Shown here piece by piece: positions 58,201 to 64,000 of a DNA stretch of 64,000 bases. The notes under the pieces are model-generated. The model was not told the DNA's origin. It searched no databases and saw only the letters and a list, made by a program, of their open reading frames with translations. The translations under genes were made by a program, and so were the position numbers. This DNA comes from Macrocystis pyrifera (taxonomy: Eukaryota > Sar > Phaeophyceae > Laminariales > Laminariaceae), in assembly GCA_031763025.1 (NCBI GenBank), contig JASSKH010000005.1:10496528-10560527 (forward strand), read 5' to 3'. Within the stretch, counting starts at the first letter, position 1, and each line of letters begins with the position of its first letter.

Positions 58201-61200
58201 CACTTTTTCGAGAACGCTAAGAAAATTGGGTTAAGAATAACGGCTCAGTGGTGAACTCTACACTAATTCCTACCTGGTATATAATAGCCTATGCTCAAGG
58301 TTGTTTGAAGATGCCGCCCCTATAAGAATCTCAGGCTTGCCCAGATTAGGTGTGTCTTGTCGACGGGCCCATACTGTATACCGAGGCTGCAGACTACAAG
58401 GCAAAAGCCAGGCTGACATGGAACGACAGCACCGCTGCATACTCAAGACCGAAAAGTTCGCGGCTGCAGCTTGGCAGCGCAGGGACCCCCCGCTCGGGAA
58501 GAGCTTCAAGTGATAAACACACTCCCCAGATATGCGCGTTGATGAGTACCGATATCGAAATAGAGACGTCATAGATACCTGGTAGGGAGAAATAGAGGAG
58601 AGAGGGTGACGTCGAAAGGAAAAAGTACTGCTCGCTTGGAGCAAAGCTGCAACGTATACACGTACGCGTAGGCAAAGGGTAGAAAGACGTGCGCACGCTG
58701 CTTAAAAAACGAGAGCTGGGAGTGCCGACTACTGAAAAGGCTGAAGCACTCTACCAGCAGCTGTTGTACGCGGAGCGAAACTATGACGAAGTGGACCACT
58801 TCCTCTGCCCGACAGCGACGCTCTACGGGGGGGAAATTGCTGTACTTCGTATGGTCAGATGACTGTCTGTGCTGTAGCTGCCGGATTGTCGAGGAAAGCG
58901 TCCGCTCCTGGTTTGTATATTGCAGCAGGCCGTGGCGTAGCACGTGTTTGGTGATTATCAAAACATACATGCTCTCTTCTTGACTTCTTCTGCTCTTGAT
59001 TCAGTCATCAGCAGTACTGCACGCGATACTGATCGTACACAGGGATGGTAGTTACCTTGACCTGAACCGACTACTTGCCCGTACTACCCGGTTTCGGCTT
59101 TTCCATTTACTTCCCGGTACCACGTCAAAAACGGAGATATATCGTATCATTCCCGGGATGATGAAGGCGTGACGATTCCTAGAGAGCCCCAAGAGGCGGA
59201 TCCCCCTTTAGCCATGCGTTAATGTCCATATTGTACAAAGCTCCCGTGTGCTGCTGTGTGCTGTGAGCGCTTACATTTGTTTATTTTGCGGAATTATGTC
59301 TGAGTTTCCGTTGAACATATAGGATATTTTTTTATGGGGGAGAGGGGACTTCATAATTTACCTCAGATTTTAGAATTACTAACCTCCCACTTCAGCTACC
59401 GGTAAATACCTGTCACCCGGGGAAGAGATGGTCTCATCCCCGGATCAGAAACTCTTCCATACAGATACAAATTTTACCAATCGGGGACGAAAATGTTGAC
59501 CCCCTGGGTCGATACCTCCCCGTACGGTGCTGAAACCCCAACCCCACTGAATGCAGATTGGCTGCTCGTGGAGCAAGCGCCACTCGGGGAGGATACGGTC
59601 CTATCCCTGGATCAGAAACCAGTCTATCCATCCGCAACTCCAACGCGTCGAGCACGAAAACGGTGGTCCCCCCCCCGTTGTCGATACCGCCCCGCACGGC
59701 GTGGAAGCCCCAACTCCAAGAACACCATGGTTGGCTGGGGTTCGTGAAGGCGGCGGTCCCCACCCATTGGTTGGAGGCCAGAGGGTTCAACAAGTTCATT
59801 ACCCATAGTATAGTAGACTTATTATTAATGGTTCAGTACATAGTTGTATTCAACATGGATCCACATCTGCGGCCTTCGCTTGGCACAGCCTAATGACATT
59901 ATATTCCGCGTGCAGTTGTGGGTACAACAGTAGGCGCAGTAATTTCGTACATTTACAGCAGTAGGTAAATACGTACGTTCAGCAGCAGGCTTAGCAGCAA
60001 GCAGTAGATGCACGAGGTACGTATATCATTCTCATTACTATCAGCTGATGCACGTACGTAAGGAGCATCGGCCGCACTACAATTGGTAACGCAAGGCTGG
60101 CGCCACCGACGGAGCAGTGACCGTACCGCTATTAATAGTAGCATACAATACCTGGTATGTTATTTCCTTTTAGAATTTGAAGTGTAGCATCCTACGTAGA
60201 GCTACTGGTATAGAGCTGTACGCAGCTATTATACTACGGTAGACTCAGAATAGAACGTTGTCCACTGCACTACGTAAGCAAATCGAGCTCGGGATCTAGT
60301 GCAGCAGTGCCTACTCTGTACCTGGTAGGTTTTTCTGTCATACCAGGTACCTGGTACGTTGGGGGCTTCGCCGTCGGCTTGGACGGCCGCCGGTCGCCGG
60401 CTCGAATGCTGCCCTAAATATTACCAGCGTTTTGGCGAAGGAGTTGAGTTTGGGGTGATCTACACACTGCCCGCAGTACATATGTACGATCTTCGGTCGC
60501 CTATTCGACATACATAGGACTGGTGCACAGCTGCTGTTTGTAACTCCACTTACTTGGCGATGCACGCGAACAACACCACCACCAACTCCAATAACATCTA
60601 GCACCGTATATATATATATATATGATCCCTGCTTGAAAAACGCGTCCGTTTTTTTTTGTCGCGACCCCCCCAAAATATAATTTACTTTGCTCCCTCGACC
60701 CTCTATTGATCCTGTTGCACAAGAAAGGATGTTGGCCTTGCACCGTGCAGGACACACACGCAGCTACCCAGAAGGCTCCAGGGCGTCATGTACCCTTCCT
60801 CAACATACCCGTTGGGATAGGCTGCCGTAGTATTAACAGTCTATCCGGAGCACTCATCGTATTTGTTGGTTAAAGTCTATGAGCTATGACACTACTACTG
60901 TAGTACTATGGTAGAGGATCATAGCCTGTATAGGTACAAGTCTCTTGGCGCCCCCTAAACATGTTTTTTTCATGACAACGAAACCCCTGGGTGGCATGTG
61001 TTTGCCGGAGGTGCGAATTATATCTTACATCTCGAGCTCCTGGCCACCTGCGCAGGCCCCCACGCCAGTGGGGCGGCGACGCTCCCAGGGGACCAGTGGT
61101 CGGAGAGCACACACCCCAAGGACTTACGCCAAAACACATATCATGTGGGGAGCCACGCAACTCGCTATGATAGATCACGGACAGGGCGAGATTTTGCGTC

Positions 61201-63357
61201 GAGCCCGACGTCGAGTCCGCGCACGGGCGCGTGCGGGAGGAACGGGCGAATCCGCGGCGCCGACCGGTGAACCCGAGGCGGGGACGCGCCCGGACGAAGA
61301 AATCGCGCGGGAAGGTCATCGGTGGCGGGAGAGATCCACAAAAAAAAAGTTAGCTGCCCCTGGGCACATCATTACAATTACTTACCATACGATCATGTTC
61401 GTGGAAGTTCGTCGTGAAATTAGTGTATACCGTGACTTCTACAAGTAGCCTACAGCACTATGGTACAGTTTGTGGAATTCGTTGTGAAATAAGTCAGATA
61501 ACAGGGTTACACGAAGCTTAGCGTGTGAGCCCCCGCCGTGCCTCACGCCGTTTTGGCATTGCAGGCATTCTATTGATAATACATATTCCCATCAACAGGA
61601 CAGTTGAATTCGCTTAAACACCAATCATTACGTACCAGATTATTTTGATTCAAATATTTCGTTGCTCTCACATGACGGTTTCATCGCCGAATATATGGGG
61701 ACATGGGAAAATTACTGCAATCTGTAATTTAACGTAAGCTATACATGGTACCAGGTATAGAAGCAGCAGCTCCGAGTGCGGCCGGGAGATATAGTATAAT
61801 AGCTGTGCTGCACAGCATATCTCTTCCATTCGGGCCCAGGAGTGCGATGGAGGCGGGCTGAATGGATACAATGTTTTCTTGGATTTGTAAACCATGCTCC
61901 GTGGCATGGCCTGTGCGGGTTCGGTGCCGACTCATACTGGGGCTATCGTACGGACGTTTGCCGAATGTCGTACACTTGAGAAACGTGCGATCTTAATTGA
62001 ACGGGCGTGTTGGTTTGGCTGAATGCCTGCGGTACAAATGTACCGGCATGTTCGCCGTGTTGCGGGATTTTTTTGAGTTGTCAAATTACGTACACAACGT
62101 CATGGTAAGTAGTGCTCCGTGGCACTTCTTGCTTTGTCCGAGAAACATGTGGCTCGACCCGTGCTATGTATACATTTCACCCTCCACTACTATATCAAGT
62201 TCGGTGATTAATTTTGAGTCTTTTTGAGGTGTTGAACCCATTGTGAGAATCACTGCTTCAGATCCATCGCTATATCAGTCATGTCCAAAAGTAATATTGG
62301 TATCAACTAAAACATTGCGTGACTTACGTGTATGAAGAGCATGCCGACGTCTACTCTGTGTCGTGCTTTTGTTTTGACGCCGGCTGCGCACCCGAGCAGT
62401 TGTCCCCTGAGGAATTTTCAAGGCGCATGGCTGAAGAACTTGGCCTGTCACGGAGTTTTGTTCGGCCCATAGCTCAGTCCATAAGTCGACAATTGATCGA
62501 TTATCGACGCAGACTACCTGGATGGGTATCGGAGGGGATGGTCGCGGCGGCAGCGGAGAACCTCCAAGTGATAGACATCGATGTTCGCTTCAGATCGGTG
62601 GTTTACCGAGATCGCCTTGAATGGGACGTCAACTGCCTTCACAACAGCCCGGAGAGCTTCGCCCGCTACACGGTGACAGACCTTGCTTTACCGCAGGCAA
62701 GTATCGCCCGGTGGCCGTGCTACTGTGATATATGTACACGCTGAAAAACTCTGACACTATTTGAGTGCGCTTTAACCGGCAGGATCGTCAACGCGTGCAT
62801 GGGAATCGGGTTTTGGAGGAGTAGGGAAGTATTGCCTCCAGTTGTTTGATCCACACATTATTAGATAACGCTGTCGTGTAGTATGTAGGCAGAAAACGAG
62901 CTGATATGCATGTTAAAGCACCAAGCTTGGGAAGAAAATCGCACCCAAGTTGTGCACGTTGTGCCGGCTGTACTGGACTGCCAGCTGTTGAGCTGACTGC
63001 CCCCCGCCTCACCCGTATTACCCTAAGTTCGTAAGGTGGCATGCCGGTGTGGACCCCCTTCCCGACGTGAGCGCCATGCTGAAAGTGTTGCGACGCTTTT
63101 TGTACACCCGCACCCGCTCGTGTTTGTTTTGTGCCCCTTCGTAGGAGATGGAAACAGCCATCGCGTTGACGATACAACAGCAACTTTGCAAGCATCGCGT
63201 GGAAATGACGCCGTCGACTTCGGGAAACAAGGCAAGCACACACAACCCGCCCGACACAACCAATACAGCGGAGGACATCGCAGGCCCTCGTCTTTCTTCT
63301 CTCCATCCCGTCGACCAGTATGAGTTCAACTCACAAAATTGGAAGGACCACAGGTGA
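33043..63357 (+). CDS. SNF5/SMARCB1-type SWI/SNF chromatin-remodelling subunit, three exons with a 29-kb intron
   Basis: Exon 1 is 33043-33171 (43 codons), exon 2 62397-62696 (100 codons) and exon 3 63145-63357, ending TGA, for about 213 residues. Exon 1 gives REVLVPISLDIDIDGVRVVD and TLAWDCHQSE, the beta part of SNF5 repeat 1. Exon 2 gives LSPEEFSRRMAEELGLS and VRPIAQSISRQL, the helical part, then repeat 2 starts with LQVIDIDVRFRSVVYRDRLE and WDVN. Exon 3 gives EMETAIALTIQQQLCKHRVE, ending repeat 2. SNF5 proteins are core subunits of SWI/SNF complexes and act in the nucleus; plant BSH, also short, has about 240 residues. Exons join in phase 0. Intron 1 is GT-AG; intron 2 has a GC donor (CCGCAG/gcaagt) with acceptor gtag/GAG. 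The acceptor of exon 2 may be 62397 or 62400. At 63353 an alternative donor (CAG/gtgact) exists, so the C-terminus could continue in further exons. The upstream ATG choice is the first in frame after the SINE. Confidence 0.82.
33840..34675. mobile_element. Inverted-repeat element Y nested in X1a
   Basis: Left end AGACCAACTATTATGGGAA and right end its reverse complement with few changes; the similarity extends about 40 bp (TTTTGAGACGTTATTTCTGG). The length is 836 bp. The interior has a CAG repeat and no recognised protein. No clear target duplication. The start AGACC with ATGGGAA resembles the ends of element T1, so the two may share a superfamily. Confidence 0.75.
34227..34260 (+). repeat. 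(CAG)n microsatellite inside element Y
   Basis: About eleven CAG units (AGCAGCAGCAGCAGC and on), followed after a GAGGAG break by three more. It lies in the interior of element Y. Confidence 0.9.
34828..35621. mobile_element. Inverted-repeat element Z nested in X1a
   Basis: The ends AGGCCGTTTCCTATGCGGTT and CGATTTYGAGCTTCAGATTT are repeated in inverse at 35590-35621, giving terminal repeats of at least 40 bp with two mismatches. The length is 794 bp. The array units of X1a resume on the far side, which shows insertion into the array. No obvious target duplication and no protein recognised. Confidence 0.78.
36935..37548. mobile_element. Right end of a second palindromic-unit element, X1b
   Basis: Units GGAATTGTCCGGACAATTGA with TTTRGGAGACTGTC run in one direction to a terminal CTATTGTCCAGGGTA, followed by TA. 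The last 150 bp match the end of the element at 51313-52048: CACAATAG, a CAATTGCAATAGG-type word and CTATTAATAGAC before the terminus. No left end could be placed. Confidence 0.6.
37645..37800 (+). repeat. R3-related tandem repeat, three units
   Basis: Three copies of TTCTCCCCGAATCCGGAAAA followed by TAAATAACCTTCC, the third with GGATCCGG. This relates to R3 at 11748-12071. Confidence 0.8.
38236..38347 (+). repeat. Short tandem duplication
   Basis: AATCAGTCGAACTCACAGCT and GACGTATTTCAACATTT occur twice, about 70 bp apart. A third, diverged copy (GTTGAACTCACAGCTGACGT) is at about 39868, just before array A3, together with shared upstream sequence (CTTGCRAAGTTRAGTATC). Confidence 0.8.
38508..38610 (+). 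repeat. 25-bp minisatellite
   Basis: CTCTATTACTCCATGTAATA followed by GTCCT, repeated three times with one change and flanked by partial units. Each unit contains the near-palindrome TATTACTCCATGTAATA. Confidence 0.85.
39196..39340 (+). mobile_element. SINE, copy 3, 5'-truncated
   Basis: It begins within the body (CCCTGTGCGCGACAAAA) and keeps GGGACGACACCTGTGACCAC, AGGGTAAAACCTCCTACGA and a short A tail. It lacks the tRNA-like head. Truncation at the 5' end is typical of LINE-driven copying. Confidence 0.87.
39503..39616 (-). repeat. Dispersed repeat R1, copy 2
   Basis: On the minus strand: CCACAGAACTTGTGTCTCTC, then GCACGGACACTGGTTGTGCT, GATGTCGACGGGTTGAAAGA and ACGGTTTAATGTGAAGAAAA. It is nearly identical to 16698-16805 except that a CTATTAATAG-containing stretch lies after TCTCT. 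Confidence 0.8.
39895..40545 (+). repeat. Palindromic-unit array A3, GCCCGGGC type
   Basis: About eleven head-to-tail units of 56-60 bp: TCGATTAATTGGAATTG, CCCGGGCAATTGCTTTGGG and CGAAG. The core AATTGCCCGGGCAATT is a perfect palindrome in several units. Architecture equals the X1 arrays, but the core is GCCCGGGC instead of GTCCGGAC and units are more alike, as if recently homogenised. Confidence 0.88.
40897..41335 (+). repeat. Tandem duplication of about 210 bp
   Basis: Two units share GCGACTGCRTTAGYCTAC, ACACCGCGTYTGCAA and AAGCATTYCGGGTCTA, with the start of a third (AACGCCGCGACTTG). They are diverged, and the second carries a C/G-rich insert. Confidence 0.8.
41690..41892. mobile_element. 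GC-rich end of a probable hAT-type element
   Basis: Repeated GGCCCGGCCCG words lead to a right end which, read inward, is CAGGGCTTGCTGCCATGGGC. This resembles the CAGGGCTTTT end of the element at 29492-30401. The left end and target duplication were not found, so it is a fragment or strongly decayed. Confidence 0.45.
42150..42266. repeat. Long hairpin element
   Basis: Left arm ATCCCCGGATTTCAG, GCGTTCCCGGTTGGAGTGAG and GGCT pairs with right arm AGCCCTTACTCCAACCGGGA, ACGC, CTGAAATACGGGGAT around a loop of about 16 bp. No second copy seen in this window. It could be a MITE or a source of a hairpin RNA. Confidence 0.8.
43134..43972 (-). mobile_element. Inverted-repeat element T1, copy B, both ends present
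   Basis: Both ends read AGACCTATGCCAATGG, then AACGCGAAG when followed inward. The length is 839 bp. The interior matches copy A (27280-27920) over most of its length in inverted orientation. It contains a poly-T tract at about 43260. It lies just inside the left end of hAT-1, so it either inserted there or was carried along. Confidence 0.75.
44022..45174. mobile_element. Palindromic-unit element X2a, CAATAGGCTATTG type
   Basis: It starts CTCTGGACAATAGGCTATTG and ends, read inward, CACCCTGGATAGTACCCTAT, with TA on both sides (44020-44021 and 45175-45176). The interior has irregular units with CAATAGGCTATTGT, TTAGGATAGGTATG and GTCGATCGATACCTA. The ends match X1a, but the core palindrome is CAATAGGCTATTG. 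No protein frame recognised. Confidence 0.65.
45414..45963. mobile_element. Palindromic-unit element X2b, shorter relative of X2a
   Basis: It starts CACCTTGGACAATATCGCC and shares ATGCCTATTGGTCTRTC and TTGGGGTATTGCATRTMGA with the left part of X2a in the same orientation; it ends CTATTGTCCAGGGTG. The TA flanks are not intact here. Confidence 0.6.
45952..46572. other. Unrecognised open frames in the interior of hAT-1
   Basis: A plus-strand frame (45952-46212) encodes a helix-rich stretch, EALLQASAGMTGTMEAALLV, then DSIDGKQWYIIHKQLQETSL. A minus-strand frame (46297-46572) encodes LGHVPTPSVPMVEMTAKDEY. Both read like protein, yet I know no family for either. They could be captured host exons or pieces of an older element. 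Confidence 0.25.
48575..49371 (-). repeat. Palindromic-unit array A4
   Basis: Units ATCTATTGCCCGAACAATTT and CTATTGGWAGATCAMGGCA alternate with GTCTGCACAATTCCTATT and AGAATAACAGACC. The unit is about 115 bp, from two half-units. The right side changes to GACAATTCCAATTAATWGAC-type units like the right arm of X1a and ends TGCCCAAGGCA before TA, as X1a does. A further fragment of the same kind lies at 49440-49700. Confidence 0.75.
49735..51000 (-). pseudogene. hAT transposon remnant with BED-finger transposase pieces
   Basis: On the minus strand a frame starting at 50951 has a BED zinc finger at about residues 66-113: WVCMVNETC and TSNATRHLSQAH give the C-x5-C and H-x4-H pattern. A second frame (50014-50160) reads WELVKTIHIIAMIPFAFPEH then PMVRRLLSVLNPAVYTRG, like the conserved stretch hAT transposases have after the finger; it stops at 50014. 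The dimerisation end is missing. The stretch 49745-49930 is filled with GTGCGGTTT words, typical of hAT subterminal repeats. No terminal inverted repeat pair or 8-bp duplication was found, so the copy is broken. Confidence 0.65.
50415..50756. repeat. Inverted duplication of the BED-finger segment
   Basis: The plus-strand stretch from about 50415 to 50530 matches the minus-strand stretch 50756-50640. Both read GACAAGGGGGGCYACATCAA, ACAGGARYGGGTCTG and AAGCGACTGRCGATMAC. About 110 bp between the arms would be the loop of a transcript hairpin. Confidence 0.8.
51313..52048 (+). mobile_element. Palindromic-unit element A5
   Basis: About seven units GGAATTGTCCCGACAATAGA, TTTGGGRTGCTGTCTAT at 57-60 bp spacing are followed by a tail that matches the end of X1b and a terminus CTATTGTCCAGGGTG. 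The left end is unclear. Units here carry GTCCCGAC in place of GTCCGGAC, so the core is one base off a perfect palindrome. Confidence 0.7.
52684..52839 (-). repeat. H1 hairpin relic joined to repeat R1, copy 3
   Basis: 52684-52730 keeps GGAGTCCCG and GGTTTATCCCCAAAACGGGA, a collapsed H1 hairpin. 52742-52839 on the minus strand is a diverged R1 (GACCACAGAAGTAGTATCTC, GGACGGACACTTGG, TTTGATGTGAAGACAAC). Confidence 0.65.
53018..53320 (+). repeat. R2 tandem duplication
   Basis: Two units of about 150 bp share CCAGTTTACKGTACRAAAA, GGCACACCAAACYCAAGTTA, ATGACRTTYTCTGTC and TATACCGTTTT. Both begin in the motif AAAATGMCAAAAAACGG. The third family member is at 12074-12125. Confidence 0.8.
54060..54395 (+). 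repeat. 171-bp tandem duplication
   Basis: Two units starting GAATGTTCTACGTGCACAAG with only scattered changes (TATTACAGTATGTGTGTAA, GTGTCGAGACGATATC, AGTTTCGTCGTCCATCGC). High identity implies a recent event. No coding function recognised. Confidence 0.88.
54545..55490 (+). repeat. Irregular tandem repeat, three to four units
   Basis: Each unit has CGTCAACAACGGCCTACAAC or a variant, CCTACAACCTACGGTACCCA, a CCAAAACCAAATTTTATAGT stretch, TACGAATACGTGCTTCCTA and ACTTTTCTTGATACTTACA. Starts lie about 170-380 bp apart, because some units carry an extra ACAACCTACCCTTCTAACAC block. Confidence 0.8.
55498..55675 (+). repeat. 61-bp tandem repeat
   Basis: Three units of GCTGGCGCTTAGCGGACGGG, GTCTCGATCGGACCCTCTCT and ATGGTCCCATCTACTCGACA with few changes. 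On the minus strand the third unit is the end of the open frame below, including its stop, so the frame's 3' end has been duplicated downstream. Confidence 0.88.
55609..55830 (-). CDS. Unidentified C-terminal exon or frame
   Basis: The translation KLDMHMLEAMQKTQSPQRPQ, then AETAQSSRTPQKTSPAQT and RKGKPKGKNKYVDHREGP, ends ETPSAKCQHVE and a TAG stop. The open frame continues upstream to 56265, but that part looks less like protein. A Q/P/S-rich stretch followed by a basic patch suggests a flexible, perhaps nucleic-acid-binding tail. It lies antisense in SNF5 intron 1. I know no homologue. Confidence 0.25.
   Translation of the reverse strand, partial: SKLDMHMLEAMQKTQSPQRPQSPQGAETAQSSRTPQKTSPAQTRKGKPKGKNKYVDHREGPIETPSAKCQHVE
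56826..56936. mobile_element. Hairpin MITE family H2, perfect copy
   Basis: The element is 111 bp. Positions 56826-56855 (CTATTACGGGGGTCCATAGT, then TAATAGGACC) are the exact reverse complement of 56907-56936. The interior is AT-rich. A decayed relative is at 13223-13331. Perfect 30-bp ends imply recent activity or selection. There is no clear target duplication; a TA-type target is possible but not shown. Confidence 0.88.
57446..57787 (-). pseudogene. C-terminal fragment of a LINE (non-LTR) retrotransposon protein
   Basis: The frame has RRVMFGKMAGGENPGPGRPE, NWTQCLADDFRIF and KKSGKWYQGIVEAADCFMAK then WHRGE. This resembles the tail after the reverse transcriptase in algal LINE proteins (FG-x-M-x-GG, W-x3-L-x-DD, W-x9-A-x-x-F-M-x-x-W). 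The reverse transcriptase domain is absent, as expected of a 5'-truncated copy. Family recognition is from memory of similar proteins. Confidence 0.5.
57936..58062 (+). mobile_element. SINE, copy 4, 5'-truncated
   Basis: It starts at GTACCGGGGGGAG and keeps GGGACGACACCTGTGACCAC, CGAGGGTAAAACCTCCTACG and an A-rich tail. ACAGTA occurs just before the start and just after the tail, a possible short target duplication. It is nearer in sequence to copy 1 (AAGATCGTCGAGGG, GAGTGGGCTGG) than to copies 2 and 3. Confidence 0.87.
59410..59800 (+). repeat. Degenerate internal duplication
   Basis: Two related stretches: GTCGATACCTCCCCGTACGG, TGAAACCCCAACCCC, and later GTCGATACCGCCCCGCACGG, GGAAGCCCCAACTCC, each followed by ATGSWKATTGGCTG-like sequence. 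Also GATCAGAAACTCTTCCAT against GATCAGAAACCAGTCTATCC. The nature is unknown. Confidence 0.5.
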
Positions 63358-64000
63358 CTTGCGGAATTCGCCTCGACCTTGTTGTGATCGAAAGAGAAGC
63401 CCATCAATCCCCACCTCCCCTTCATGGTTACACGAGAGTTTGTGTGGTAAGCGAAGTGGACACGGATCGTATTAGTTTAGAGAAACACGAACCCTGTTTC
63501 CGGTTTGGCTCACCGCATGACTTACTACATGGCCAATGGGTGACGGTCTATGGTGATACAGTAGTTTCAATAGTTTAAGGCACTAGTAGCTGCAAAGCTA
63601 CCTGCCCCGTTGTTCGCAAGGCATGAGATTCCCTGACGAACAGTCACGACTAGCAGATACTGCTCTAAGCCATAATCGCGTGAAACATTCTTGATGCTGG
63701 CCAGCATTCTCCGGGACGAGACCTTTCTACCCCCCCCCCATATACTGACGCTCGAGTTAGAACTTTTGTGCGAGGTGGAGAACCTAAACTCCGCAAAAGA
63801 GGAATGATCGTATCGCGTAGTGTGGTAGTGTGTGCCAGGTATATGGTAAGGCACCCACGAGGCAGTAACGTAGTAAACCCATTGCCGTTTCTGGAAGAGG
63901 CCACACCCAAAAACAAACACTTCATTCGAAGCTGTCATCCATATGCAAGCCTGCCTCGCAAGCGGTTCTTAGAAGGATGCAGCTCGCCCTTCATGCGACT

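Larger units (their letters stand above)
33172..62396 (+). other. Giant SNF5 intron 1, filled with mobile DNA
   Basis: About 29.2 kb from gtgaga (33172) to the acceptor before 62397. I found no host gene on either strand inside it apart from unrecognised short frames (listed where notable). At least a dozen separate insertions and tandem duplications are named below. The stretches 58070-59400, 59800-61990 and 62000-62396 show nothing I can identify. A frame at 60945-61448 (+), 167 codons, Arg/Gly-rich, has no known relative and I leave it uncalled. Confidence 0.75.

Noticed and set aside
59434-59893. Coding region with frames on both strands
   Set aside because: A degenerate duplication of GC-rich sequence creates parallel frames; no domain recognised.
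60945-61448. 167-codon Arg-rich gene
   Set aside because: Long enough to notice, but low-complexity, with an equally long frame on the other strand and no recognisable family.
62788-63425. Minus-strand genes over SNF5 exon 3
   Set aside because: They are shadows of the SNF5 coding exon and its intron; the plus strand has clear homology.

Overview
This is nuclear DNA of an intron-rich eukaryote. Four protein-coding genes can be recognised: an RPL11 3' part, a TPR-repeat methyltransferase, a fused animal-type ATP-citrate lyase in 23 exons, and an SNF5-type chromatin-remodelling subunit. Introns are mostly GT-AG and 200-1000 bp long, with some much larger ones. A single-chain ATP-citrate lyase, this exon density and the LINE-tail type point to a stramenopile alga resembling brown algae. 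That assignment is inference from gene structure, not from a marker sequence.

Layout: (1) 275-1679, plus strand, the last three visible exons of ribosomal protein L11; the 5' end lies outside the window. (2) 1680-5590, a spacer with a tandem repeat, a hairpin element and a run of 33 G. (3) 5591-10226, minus strand, a TPR-methyltransferase of seven exons. It carries a one-base shift in a G/C homopolymer and a Harbinger-like element in an intron. (4) 10227-18199, a gene-poor spacer with palindromic words, hairpin elements and a tRNA-derived SINE. (5) 18200-32156, minus strand, complete ATP-citrate lyase, reconstructed here to 1099 residues with consistent splice phases; its 4.4-kb third intron holds a hAT-type non-autonomous element with 8-bp target duplications. 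(6) 32157-33042, a divergent intergenic region containing a full SINE. (7) 33043-63357, plus strand, SNF5. Exon 1 (33043-33171) and exon 2 (62397-62696) encode complementary halves of one domain repeat and are separated by about 29 kb.

That 29-kb intron is filled with mobile DNA. It contains a 4.7-kb hAT-like element with a perfect 8-bp target duplication, remnants of a hAT transposase with a BED finger, and a LINE tail. It also has two truncated SINEs, hairpin MITEs, many tandem duplications, and a family of elements made of tandem palindromic units of about 60 bp. Several of these units keep a near-perfect core such as CAATTGTCCGGACAATTG, and the elements end in CACCCTGGACAAT-like inverted repeats next to TA. 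Some have arms in opposite orientation (foldback structure), and one contains two other nested inverted-repeat elements. I did not recognise this family; it is the best candidate here for something undescribed.

Across the window two short palindromes, TACCWGGTA and CTATTAATAG, occur far more often than chance allows, in introns and spacers alike. No rRNA, functional tRNA gene, CRISPR array or clear virus-like or LTR element was recognised. All calls are from reading by eye; exon borders rest on phase, splice consensus and remembered homologues.
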